44,980 nt of DNA from Streptosporangiaceae bacterium (GTDB lineage: Bacteria; Actinomycetota; Actinomycetes; Streptosporangiales; Streptosporangiaceae). The translations under genes and the position numbers were made by a program. Positions 24,501 to 31,754 of the stretch are shown here, one piece after another (the stretch's first letter is position 1; every line of letters begins with the position of its first letter). The notes beneath the pieces are model-generated. The model had not been told where the DNA came from. It searched no databases and was given only the letters and a program-made list of their open reading frames with translations. The stretch lies in contig JASHUG010000232.1 of the NCBI GenBank assembly GCA_030040155.1, forward strand, positions 1-44,980, in the 5' to 3' direction.

Positions 24501-24841
24501 GAGTGGGCCGTGAACACCACGACGAGCGCAACCACGCCCACCGCGGAGACCGTTATCGTCACCAGAAGCAGCCGCCGCGGCATGGACTGGTCGTCGAGCG
24601 TGGCCGGGAACGCCAGGCGCGTCCCCCAGGTCACCGCGCCCAGGCCGAGCACTACGAGACCGGCGATCAGGTGATTCTTGAGAATGGCGGCCCCGGTGGC
24701 GGCGAACGCAATGGCCGTCCGGGTCCAGGCTAGGTTGGTCCGCTCTTTGGCCAGGAGCATTTCAAGGTCCTCATACTCGCCGGGAACGTCCGCCCGTCCC
24801 TGCGGATCGGGGCTGCGGCGCCGGTCGTCCGGGGCGCTCAT
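24485..24841 (-). CDS. DUF202 (YidH-like) membrane protein
   Basis: A 118-residue membrane protein of the DUF202/YidH family. The hallmark is LLAKERTNLAWTRTAIAFAA (about residues 28-47), with the conserved E-R-T-x-L-A-W-x-R-T at the start of the first membrane helix; two more helices follow. Function is not established. The start at 24841 overlaps the end of the second DUF202 gene by four bases; a longer open frame to 25054 is just that gene read in another register. The paralogous pair probably makes one hetero-complex. Confidence 0.85.
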   Translation of the reverse strand: MSAPDDRRRSPDPQGRADVPGEYEDLEMLLAKERTNLAWTRTAIAFAATGAAILKNHLIAGLVVLGLGAVTWGTRLAFPATLDDQSMPRRLLLVTITVSAVGVVALVVVFTAHSAGFH

Positions 24842-25239
24842 CGGGATCGCCCTATGGCCGACAGCAGCAGGACCACGGCCGAGATGATCGCCATCACCGC
24901 GATCGTGACCGTCAGGATTATCGGCAGGGCCGAACGAGGCAGCGGCTGGCCCCGGCGCAGCGCGCGCTGACTGCGCACCCACTGGGCATAGCTGGCGATC
25001 GAGATGACCACGCCGACCACGATGAGCGGCACGCCCAGCAGGTGACGACCCCACGGAACACCGGGGAATGGCGGAAGTAGCTGGACGATGCCGAGACCGG
25101 CCAAGATGAATGCCAGCGACGTGCGGGTCCAGGCGAGGAAGGTGCGCTCGTTCGCGAACGTGAACCGGGCATCAGGCTCATGCTCACCGGCCGCAGGATC
25201 GCCGTCGCGTGGATCCCGCGCAGGATCCGCCCCGACCAT
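24838..25239 (-). CDS. DUF202 (YidH-like) membrane protein, second copy
   Basis: A 133-residue membrane protein with the same family signature, TFANERTFLAWTRTSLAFIL (about residues 26-45), and two further helices (about residues 65-85 and 105-127). An acidic, Asp/Glu-rich N-terminal tail of about 25 residues precedes the signature. The ATG at 25239 is preceded by GGGGGT. It starts 55 bases after the end of the TetR gene on the same strand, so TetR-DUF202-DUF202 may be one transcript. Confidence 0.85.
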   Translation of the reverse strand: MVGADPARDPRDGDPAAGEHEPDARFTFANERTFLAWTRTSLAFILAGLGIVQLLPPFPGVPWGRHLLGVPLIVVGVVISIASYAQWVRSQRALRRGQPLPRSALPIILTVTIAVMAIISAVVLLLSAIGRSR

Positions 25240-25294
25240 GGTTACCCCCAAGGCTGCTTGACGTGGCGAGCGCCCAGTTCCCGCTGCCAGGGAA

Positions 25295-26065
25295 TCATGA
25301 GGGCTTTTGCCGATAATCTTCGCCGCCGAGGCTGCGCACCAGGACATCGACCCCGTCGAGAATGCGCTGAAGCCCGAATATGAACTCGTCGTCCCAATCA
25401 TCAGCTTTACCCAGCACACCGGAAGCCGCGACCGCCGCCAACTCGGGGAAGCGCTGGGGATCGAGCAGGCTGCTCAGGAGCTTGTTGTACCCCGCCATCA
25501 GGTCCGACGGGCTCTGCTCCAGGGCGCGCACGGCCGTGTCGAGCTGCGCCTCCATCGTCGCCTGACTGCGCACGTAGTTGGAGGTCAGCAAGATGACCGA
25601 CATCTTCTGGCCCTCGTCCAGGCCGGTGCGGCGCAGGTAGAAGAGCGCCAGCTCCAGCCAGCCCAGCGCATTGGGCGTGGCCGGGGGCCCCGAGATCGGG
25701 ACCTGAACCCCCCACAGGTTGTCGCGGTAGGCGGCGAGCTGCGCGGAGGCCCAGCCGGACATGCCCTCGCGCCAGCTCGCGCCGGGGTCGGCCGCCGGCG
25801 GCGGGCCCATGGCGGTGTCGACCATGAGATCGAGCAGCTCGCGCTTGGAGTCCACGTACCGGTATAGCGACATCGTCCCGACCGCGAGTTCGGCCGCCAC
25901 CCGGCTCATCGACACGGCCGCCAGTCCGTCGGCTGCGGCGACGGCCAGGCCGGCCTTGACGATCTGGTCCAGGCTAAGCCCGCGCTTAGGCCCCTTACCC
26001 GGGCGTGCCCGCAGACCCCAGGCCGCTGCCAGGTTTCCCGGCAACTCCGGCGTCTTGTCGGCCAT
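25295..26065 (-). CDS. TetR/AcrR regulator with TetR_C-type ligand domain
   Basis: A 256-residue repressor. The DNA-binding domain is at about residues 30-80 (SLDQIVKAGLAVAAADGLAA, then MSRVAAELAVGTMSLYRYVD, then KRELLDLMVD). The long C-terminal domain resembles the tetracycline-repressor-type ligand domain (DUF/TetR_C_1), with LGWLELALFYLRRTGLDEGQ. The ATG follows GGGAGGCG. It is divergent from a DrrAB-like exporter, and the space between holds three 15-bp palindromes that should be its operators. TAGGAT (plus 26096-26101) looks like its own -10, directly beside the first operator, so it probably represses itself and the exporter until a drug-like ligand binds. Confidence 0.9.
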   Translation of the reverse strand: MADKTPELPGNLAAAWGLRARPGKGPKRGLSLDQIVKAGLAVAAADGLAAVSMSRVAAELAVGTMSLYRYVDSKRELLDLMVDTAMGPPPAADPGASWREGMSGWASAQLAAYRDNLWGVQVPISGPPATPNALGWLELALFYLRRTGLDEGQKMSVILLTSNYVRSQATMEAQLDTAVRALEQSPSDLMAGYNKLLSSLLDPQRFPELAAVAASGVLGKADDWDDEFIFGLQRILDGVDVLVRSLGGEDYRQKPS

Positions 26066-26106
26066 GTGTCGCCTCCCGGTTCCAGGTTGACAGTCATCCT
26101 AGTTCT

Positions 26107-26163
26107 GCGTATAGCATACGCGATGAAGCGTATAGCATACGCAGTAGAGCGTGCACTATACGC
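26107..26163. promoter_or_regulatory. Triple TetR operator with 21-bp phasing
   Basis: GCGTATAGCATACGC occurs at 26107-26121 and again, identical, at 26128-26142. A third copy, GCGTGCACTATACGC at 26149-26163, matches the inverted motif at 12 of 15 positions. The starts are spaced by exactly 21 bp (two helical turns), so bound dimers would sit on one face of the DNA. The sites lie between the TetR -10 and the exporter start. Confidence 0.75.
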
Positions 26164-26198
26164 AGAAGATGCGATCCGAGTTACGGAGGGAGAGGGTT

Positions 26199-27143
26199 GT
26201 GACGACTGACGCAGCAATTGAGGCGGTCGGCGTTAGGAAGGCGTTCGGTGACCACCAGGTGTTGCGCGGCCTGGACCTGACGGTGCCGCGGGGGATCGTG
26301 TTCTCGCTGCTCGGGCCGAACGGAGCGGGCAAGACCACGACGGTTCGCATCTTCTCCACGCTGAGTCGCGCGGACGGGGGATCGGTCCGGGTAGCCGGAC
26401 TCGACGTGCGGACCGACCGGCAGCGCGTTCGCAGCCGGATCAGCCTCACCGGGCAGTACACGGCGGTCGACGTCGCGCAGACCGGAGAAGAGAACCTGCA
26501 GATGGTAGGCGAGCTTGCCGGCCTGCGCCGTCGCGATGCCCGGCGCCGGGCCGAGGAGCTGCTCGACCAGTTCGACCTCACCGAAGCGGCTGGGCGGCGC
26601 GCTGGCACCTACTCGGGCGGGATGCGGCGGCGCCTTGACCTCGCGGCCGGGCTGGTCGGCCGGCCAGAAGTGGCGTTCCTCGACGAGCCGACGAGCGGGC
26701 TCGACCTGCCGGCCCGCCAGGCTATGTGGCGGGTCATCAGCGACCTCGCAGGCTCAGGGGTCACGATCGTCCTCACGACGCAGTACCTGGAGGAAGCCGA
26801 TCAGCTAGCCGACCGCGTTGCCGTGCTGAACGACGGCAGGATCATCGCGGACGGGCGTCCGCACGTTCTCAAGCAGCAGGTGGGCGGGCGCCGGCTGGAG
26901 CTGACGTTCACTACGGAACCGGCCTTCGACTCGGCGCTGCGGATCCTGTCGCACCGCGCGCTGAGCCGCGACCAGCACGCCCTGGCGATCAGCGTCGGCA
27001 CCGACGGCGATGCGGCGCGAGTGCGCGCTCTGCTCGACGAGATCGACCCTGACCGCGACCGCGTACGCAGCTTCGCTGTGCACGACGCCAGCCTCGACGC
27101 GGTGTTCCTCGCCTTGATCCAGAAGGACTCTTCTCATGTCTGA
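26199..27143 (+). CDS. ABC transporter ATP-binding protein, DrrA family (second)
   Basis: A 314-residue ATPase of the daunorubicin-resistance type. Walker A is GPNGAGKTTTVRI, the signature is YSGGMRRRLDLA, Walker B is VAFLDEPTSGLDLPAR and the H-loop follows in LTTQYLEEADQLADR. The C-terminal extension ends with VHDASLDAVFLALIQ, like DrrA. The start chosen is the GTG at 26199, preceded by GGAGGGAGAGG; a GTG at 26151 is in frame but falls inside an operator. The permease gene overlaps its end by eight bases. The TetR gene is divergent, which suggests drug-inducible efflux. It is a paralogue of the gene at 1957-2940. Confidence 0.92.
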   Translation: MTTDAAIEAVGVRKAFGDHQVLRGLDLTVPRGIVFSLLGPNGAGKTTTVRIFSTLSRADGGSVRVAGLDVRTDRQRVRSRISLTGQYTAVDVAQTGEENLQMVGELAGLRRRDARRRAEELLDQFDLTEAAGRRAGTYSGGMRRRLDLAAGLVGRPEVAFLDEPTSGLDLPARQAMWRVISDLAGSGVTIVLTTQYLEEADQLADRVAVLNDGRIIADGRPHVLKQQVGGRRLELTFTTEPAFDSALRILSHRALSRDQHALAISVGTDGDAARVRALLDEIDPDRDRVRSFAVHDASLDAVFLALIQKDSSHV

Positions 27144-27942
27144 GCTTGGTGTTGCCCTGCCCGGCCGCGTGAGTGAGCCCGGCGCTTGCGGCGCGCGACG
27201 TGGCCGCGTCATGATCGCGCGCTGCCTGCGCCTTGGCTGGCGGAATACCGATGCGCTGATTACGTCGCTCGTACTGCCGATCGTGCTGATGCTGCTGTTC
27301 GTCTACTTGTTCGGCGGGGCGATTCACACCGGCAGTGCTTACAAGACCTACGTCCTGCCCGGCGTGCTGGTGCTGTGCGCGGGATTCGGCTCGGCGCTAA
27401 CCGCCGTGCGCGTGACCGAGGACATGAGCGGTGGCGTGATCGACCGGCTGCGGACGATGAACGTCGGCGGTACCGCGATGCTGACCGGACACGTGGTGGC
27501 GAGCGCGGTCCGCAACGCCGTCTCCTCGGCGCTGGTGCTTGGGGTCGCGTGTGCCATCGGATTCCGATCCGGCGCGGGGCTTACGGGCTGGCTGGGCGCG
27601 GCCGGGCTGCTGATGCTGTTCATTGTCGCGATCTCGGCGCTGTCCGCCGTGATCGGGATGCTGGTGCGCTCGGCCGAGGCGGCGAACGGCTGCACGTTCG
27701 CGGTGCTCTTCCTGCCGTACCCGAGCAGTGCGTTCGTGCCGATCGCCACGATGCCCACGTGGATTCGCGGCTTCGCCCGCAACCAGCCGGTGACTCCCGT
27801 GATCGAGTCCATCAGGGGCCTGCTGCTCTCGCACCCCGCAGGCAACGCACCCTGGCTGGCCATCGCCTGGTGCGGCGGAATCGTGGTTGCGTCCGTGGCG
27901 GCCGCGCTCGTGCTGTTCCAGCGCCGGGCGGGCGAGGGTTAG
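27136..27942 (+). CDS. ABC-2 type (DrrB-like) permease (second)
   Basis: A 268-residue membrane subunit for the preceding ATPase, with six predicted membrane helices. It begins with a short charged tail, then LGWRNTDALITSLVLPIVLM, then LLFVYLFGG. The cytoplasmic loop GGVIDRLRTMNVGGTAMLTG (about residues 94-113) is the DrrB coupling motif, and LPYPSSAFVPIATMPTWIRG near residues 197-216 is the conserved outer loop. The 8-bp overlap with the ATPase gene implies coupling. It is similar in plan to the permease at 1163-1960, so the window has two complete DrrAB pairs under different regulators. Confidence 0.9.
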   Translation: MSELGVALPGRVSEPGACGARRGRVMIARCLRLGWRNTDALITSLVLPIVLMLLFVYLFGGAIHTGSAYKTYVLPGVLVLCAGFGSALTAVRVTEDMSGGVIDRLRTMNVGGTAMLTGHVVASAVRNAVSSALVLGVACAIGFRSGAGLTGWLGAAGLLMLFIVAISALSAVIGMLVRSAEAANGCTFAVLFLPYPSSAFVPIATMPTWIRGFARNQPVTPVIESIRGLLLSHPAGNAPWLAIAWCGGIVVASVAAALVLFQRRAGEG

Positions 27943-28431
27943 GCCCCAGCCACCTTTGCGCAGCTAAACCGGTCTGGCCAAGTTTTTGCCTTCGCGTGGG
28001 CAGATCGGGCTCCGCCTGGCCTCCGCAGATCAGCGGGTTCGGCCGCCAGCCAGCAGGTCAGGAGCGTATGGCGAGGCCGGGCTCATGATCACATAGGGCT
28101 GCCTCACGTTTACCGAGCCATTTCGCCGGGCAAGATCTCAATCGGTTATCGGCTCTATACGCACGGTAATTGTGACGTGTCCTGGCTCTGGCACCGCCCC
28201 GCGGGTGCGCAGAGTGCGGGAGCCGGGACCAAGGTCACTGTGACCGGCGCGACCGGGCCCTCCCCGTGCCGCCGTGTGCTCGTACTGGCCTGCCGGGCCT
28301 GTCTGTGGGCTCGGTAAACCTCCGGCCAGCGCGAAGCCGGCAGTGCACCCGCAGGCGCCAGTGGCAGCGCGAGCCTGCGCCAGCCGCTAGCGGAGCGTGA
28401 TCGTCACGCGGCTCGACACGAGGAGGCAGAA
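27943..28431. other. Intergenic region with long-range inverted repeat
   Basis: No gene is supported in these 489 bases. A perfect 12-base inverted repeat, GTTTACCGAGCC at 28108-28119 and GGCTCGGTAAAC at 28308-28319, has its arms exactly 200 bases apart. CTATACGC at 28155-28162 is a single half of the TetR operator motif found at 26107. GAGGAGG before the ATG at 28432 is the ribosome site of the next gene. Confidence 0.4.
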
Positions 28432-29514
28432 ATGCGAATCGGCCTGATAGCCCCGCCGTGGGTCCCGGTGCCACCACCGGCATACGGCGGGACCGAGGTC
28501 GTCATCGATAACCTCGCAAGGGGCCTGCAGGAACTCGGTCACGAGGTCCGGCTGTTCACCGTGGGCGAATCAGAGTGCCCGGTACCGACCGACTTCCTCT
28601 ACCCGAAGGCGATCGCGCCGATCGGCGTAACCGTGCCGGAGACGGCGCACGTGCTCGCGGCTTACGAGTCGCTGGCGGACATGGACATCATCCACGACCA
28701 CACCTTCCTCGGCCCGCTGATCTCGGGGCTGCGCGGGATGCGCCGCCCGCCGGTCGTGATTACAAACCACGGCCCGTTCAACGGCGAAACGCAGCCCATC
28801 TTCACGGAGGTCGCAAAGCACGCGGTGATCCTGGCCATCTCGCACGCCCAGGCCCAGCAGGTGGAGGCTTACGGCGGCGTCCAGATCGGCGATGTCATCC
28901 ATCACGGCATCGACCTTGGCCTCTACGAGGCGGGCCCCGGTGGCGGCGGCTACGTCATGTTCGTCGGGCGGATGTCGCCAGACAAGGGTGTGCATCACGC
29001 CGTCCGGGTAGCCAAGAAGGCCGGCAAGCAACTGCTCCTGTCCACCAAGATGCGCGAGGAAAACGAGATCGCCTACTTCGAGTCGGAGGTCAAACCGCTG
29101 CTCGACGCCGGCGACGAGATGCCGACCGAGATGCCGATCGATCGCAGGATCTCGCTGCTGCAGCGCGCAGACGCGATGCTCAACCCGATCACCTGGTGCG
29201 AGCCATTCGGCCTGGTCATGGCCGAGGCCCTAGCCTGCGCCACGCCGGTGCTGGCCTTCCGGAACGGGGCCGCGCCGGAGATCATAGATAACGGGAGAAC
29301 CGGGTATCTGTGCCGTGACGAGGAGGAGATGATCAGGGCAATTGACCGGGTGGCCGAAATCGACCGGGACGCGTGCCGCGATGCCGCGGAGCGCCGCTTC
29401 TCACTGCAGCGCATGGCGCGTGAGCATGAGCGGTTCTACCGCCGCATGCTCGAGCGGGAGTCCAGGCTCATGCGGCGCATACCGGCCGCCGGACGGCGCC
29501 TCATCAGCGCCTAA
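28432..29514 (+). CDS. GT4 family glycosyltransferase
   Basis: A 360-residue GT-B enzyme. It starts MRIGLIAPPWVPVPPPAYGG, then TEVVIDNLARGLQELGHEV, the classical GT4 opening with the Y-G-G-T-E loop. DIIHDHTFLGPL is the acceptor-side region. In the C-terminal half, GGYVMFVGRMSPDKGVHHAV and EPFGLVMAEALACATPVLAF (the E-x7-E donor motif, about residues 260-279) are clear. The donor would be a nucleotide sugar (UDP- or ADP-glucose are possible). The next gene encodes a debranching-type glucosidase, so a role in glycogen, trehalose or osmolyte sugar metabolism is plausible. It is preceded by GAGGAGG. Confidence 0.88.
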   Translation: MRIGLIAPPWVPVPPPAYGGTEVVIDNLARGLQELGHEVRLFTVGESECPVPTDFLYPKAIAPIGVTVPETAHVLAAYESLADMDIIHDHTFLGPLISGLRGMRRPPVVITNHGPFNGETQPIFTEVAKHAVILAISHAQAQQVEAYGGVQIGDVIHHGIDLGLYEAGPGGGGYVMFVGRMSPDKGVHHAVRVAKKAGKQLLLSTKMREENEIAYFESEVKPLLDAGDEMPTEMPIDRRISLLQRADAMLNPITWCEPFGLVMAEALACATPVLAFRNGAAPEIIDNGRTGYLCRDEEEMIRAIDRVAEIDRDACRDAAERRFSLQRMAREHERFYRRMLERESRLMRRIPAAGRRLISA

Positions 29515-29531
29515 GGCCATTAGCAACCGAC

Positions 29532-29563
29532 ACCAGGGCCCGGCCGCATGACCGGGCCCTGGT
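29532..29563. terminator. 12-bp stem hairpin that encloses a start codon
   Basis: ACCAGGGCCCGG (29532-29543) and CCGGGCCCTGGT (29552-29563) form a perfect stem. The 8-base loop carries the ATG (29548-29550) of the debranching enzyme. It may end the GT4 transcript, or hide the next start codon in an mRNA structure. Confidence 0.6.
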
Positions 29564-31686
29564 CATCCGGTGACCTTCCGGCCGGGCAGGGAGCGGCCTG
29601 CAGCCCGGTCACGCTGATCGAGGGATCGACGTTCTGCATCAGCGAGCCCGGTGGTGACATCCTGGCCGGTCACCCGCACGGCCTGTTCGTCCGCGACACC
29701 AGGATGCTGTCCCGCTGGGAACTAAGGGTGGACGGCAACGAGCCGCAGCCGCTGAGCGTGCACACGGCCGAGCCGTTTGCCGCGACCTTCCTCGGCCGGA
29801 TGCCGCCCAAGGCGGGTCGCGCAGACAGCACGCTGCTCGTGATCCGCCGCCGGTATGTGGGCGACGGCATGCGCGAAGACATCACGCTGCGCAACACCGC
29901 TCCCAAGCCGAAACGGTGCGTCGTCACGCTGGCGGCCGAGGCCGACTTCGCCGACCTGTTCGAGGTCAAGGGGCGGTCTAAGCCGCGGGCAGTTGCCACG
30001 GCCGCCGGCGTCGACTCGGCGCTCGTTATCACCAGCGGCCGCCGGGAGCGCAGGCAGGAACTGCGGATCATCGGGGATGAGAATCCGGCCGTCACCGACG
30101 GCGTGATGACCTGGCGGCTGCTGGTCGCGGCGCGCTCGGAGCGGACCGTGACCGTCGAGGCCGTCGCGGTCGACGACGGTGTCGCGCTCAAGCTCCGGCA
30201 TCCACGAGGCCATCCGGTCAAGCTGACCCGGCCGGCCAAGCGGCTGCGCAAGTGGCGCCGACGCGGGCCGCAGGTGCGTACGGCCGACCGCAACCTGGCC
30301 CAGGTGCTGAGCCGCAGCGTGGAGGACCTGGGCGCGCTTCGCATCTTTGACCCCGAGCATCCGAGCTGGCCGGTGGTGGCCGCGGGCGCGCCCTGGTATA
30401 TGGCGCTGTTCGGCCGCGATTCGCTGCTGACCGCCTGGATGCTGCTGCCGTGGGATCCCGGCCTGGCGCTCGGCACGCTCCGCACGCTGGCGGCGAGGCA
30501 GGGCAACGAGGTCGATGCTGACTCCGAAGAGGAGCCTGGCAAGATCTTGCACGAAGTCAGGTTCGGCCCAGCGGCCTCGTTCGCGCTCGGCGGCCGGAGC
30601 GCCTACTTCGGCACCGCCGATGCCAGCGCGCTGTTTGTCATGCTGCTCGGCGAGTTGCAGCGGTGGGGCGGCAAGGAGCCCGCGATCGGCGCGCTCACCG
30701 AGAACGCCGACCGGGCGCTCGAGTGGATCGAGACCTACGGCGACGCCGACGGCGACGGGTTCGTCGAGTACCGCCGCAAGACCAGCCACGGCCTGGCCAA
30801 CCAGGGCTGGAAGGATTCCTGGGACGCGATCAACTTCGCCGACGGCGAGATCGCCGAGGCACCGATAGCGCTGTGCGAGGTTCAGGCGTACGTCTACGCC
30901 GCCTACCGGGCCAGGGCTCAGCTGGCTAAGCAGGCGGGCGACGAGCGGGCTGCGGCCGCCTGGCGGAAGAAGGCCAAGCAGCTGAAACGGATCTTCAACG
31001 AGCAGTTCTGGCTGCCGGACCTGGGCTGGTACGCGGTCGGGCTCGACAAGGACAAGCGGAAGATCGACGCGCTGACCTCGAACATCGGGCACTGTCTGTG
31101 GACGGGGATCGCCGACAAGGACAAGGCGGCGGCCGTGGCCAGGCACCTGATGTCGGAGGAGATGTTCTCCGGCTGGGGGATCAGGACGCTCGCGACCACG
31201 ATGGGTGCCTACAACCCGATGAGCTACCACAACGGGTCGGTGTGGCCGCACGACAATGCTCTGTGCGCGGCCGGCCTGATGAACTACGGCTACGTAGCGG
31301 AGGCTCAGCGCGTCACGGATGCGATCATCGATGCGGGCGAGCAATTCGGTTACCGGCTGCCCGAGCTGTTCTGCGGGTTCGACCGGGCCGATTTCGCGGC
31401 GCCGGTGCCGTACCCGACGTCGTGCTCTCCGCAGGCATGGGCCGCCGCCGCGCCCCTGCAGTTGCTGCACAGCCTGCTGCGGTTCGCGCCTGAAGTGTCG
31501 GGCGGCCAACTCTGGTGCGCGCCCGAGGTTCCCGAACGCTACCTGCCGTTGCGGGTCAGCGGCCTGCGTGTGGGCAAGTCGCGGCTGGCGGTCGACATTT
31601 CCGCAGGCGAGTGGGAAATCAGCGGGCTGGAGCCGGTCAGCCCCCTTGAGGTGATCGCGGCGCCGCGCCCAGCCAGGTCTGGATAA
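29548..31686 (+). CDS. Glycogen-debranching-type amylo-alpha-1,6-glucosidase
   Basis: A 712-residue protein. The N-terminal domain (about residues 15-230) is the GDE_N_bis beta-sandwich type: STFCISEPGGDILAGHPHGL, then FVRDTRMLSRWEL. The C-terminal (alpha/alpha)6 barrel has APWYMALFGRDSLLTAWMLL (about residues 280-299), GLANQGWKDSWDAINFADGE with the acid-rich catalytic surroundings, and NPMSYHNGSVWPHDNALCAA (about residues 557-576). This is the plan of bacterial debranching-like glycoside hydrolases, often annotated as amylo-alpha-1,6-glucosidase. There is no signal peptide, so it is cytosolic. The only early start codon lies in the loop of a strong hairpin, which is unusual. A terminator follows at 31700. 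The neighbouring GT4 gene suggests joint action on an alpha-glucan or glycosylated osmolyte. Confidence 0.88.
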   Translation: MTGPWSSGDLPAGQGAACSPVTLIEGSTFCISEPGGDILAGHPHGLFVRDTRMLSRWELRVDGNEPQPLSVHTAEPFAATFLGRMPPKAGRADSTLLVIRRRYVGDGMREDITLRNTAPKPKRCVVTLAAEADFADLFEVKGRSKPRAVATAAGVDSALVITSGRRERRQELRIIGDENPAVTDGVMTWRLLVAARSERTVTVEAVAVDDGVALKLRHPRGHPVKLTRPAKRLRKWRRRGPQVRTADRNLAQVLSRSVEDLGALRIFDPEHPSWPVVAAGAPWYMALFGRDSLLTAWMLLPWDPGLALGTLRTLAARQGNEVDADSEEEPGKILHEVRFGPAASFALGGRSAYFGTADASALFVMLLGELQRWGGKEPAIGALTENADRALEWIETYGDADGDGFVEYRRKTSHGLANQGWKDSWDAINFADGEIAEAPIALCEVQAYVYAAYRARAQLAKQAGDERAAAAWRKKAKQLKRIFNEQFWLPDLGWYAVGLDKDKRKIDALTSNIGHCLWTGIADKDKAAAVARHLMSEEMFSGWGIRTLATTMGAYNPMSYHNGSVWPHDNALCAAGLMNYGYVAEAQRVTDAIIDAGEQFGYRLPELFCGFDRADFAAPVPYPTSCSPQAWAAAAPLQLLHSLLRFAPEVSGGQLWCAPEVPERYLPLRVSGLRVGKSRLAVDISAGEWEISGLEPVSPLEVIAAPRPARSG

Positions 31687-31699
31687 GTTCTCTGCAGGA

Positions 31700-31733
31700 C
31701 GGAACGGGGCTGGCCTGGGCCAGCCCCGTTCCG
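31700..31733. terminator. Bidirectional terminator hairpin
   Basis: CGGAACGGGGCTGGC (31700-31714), loop CTGG, GCCAGCCCCGTTCCG (31719-31733): a perfect 15-bp stem between convergent genes. A T-run (TTTTT at 31748-31752) follows on the plus strand. Confidence 0.8.
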
Positions 31734-31754
31734 TCAGTGAGCGGGGCTTTTTCT

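Noticed and set aside
26151-26198. Upstream in-frame GTG as start of the second DrrA-like ATPase
   Set aside because: It falls in the third operator and lacks a ribosome site; GTG at 26199 follows GGAGGGAGAGG.
28155-28162. CTATACGC as a fourth TetR operator
   Set aside because: Only one half-site matches; the other seven bases of the 15-mer do not.
29722-31509. Very long open frame antisense to the debranching enzyme gene
   Set aside because: High-GC codon bias leaves mirrored open frames; the plus-strand product has clear domain motifs and the antisense translation has none.
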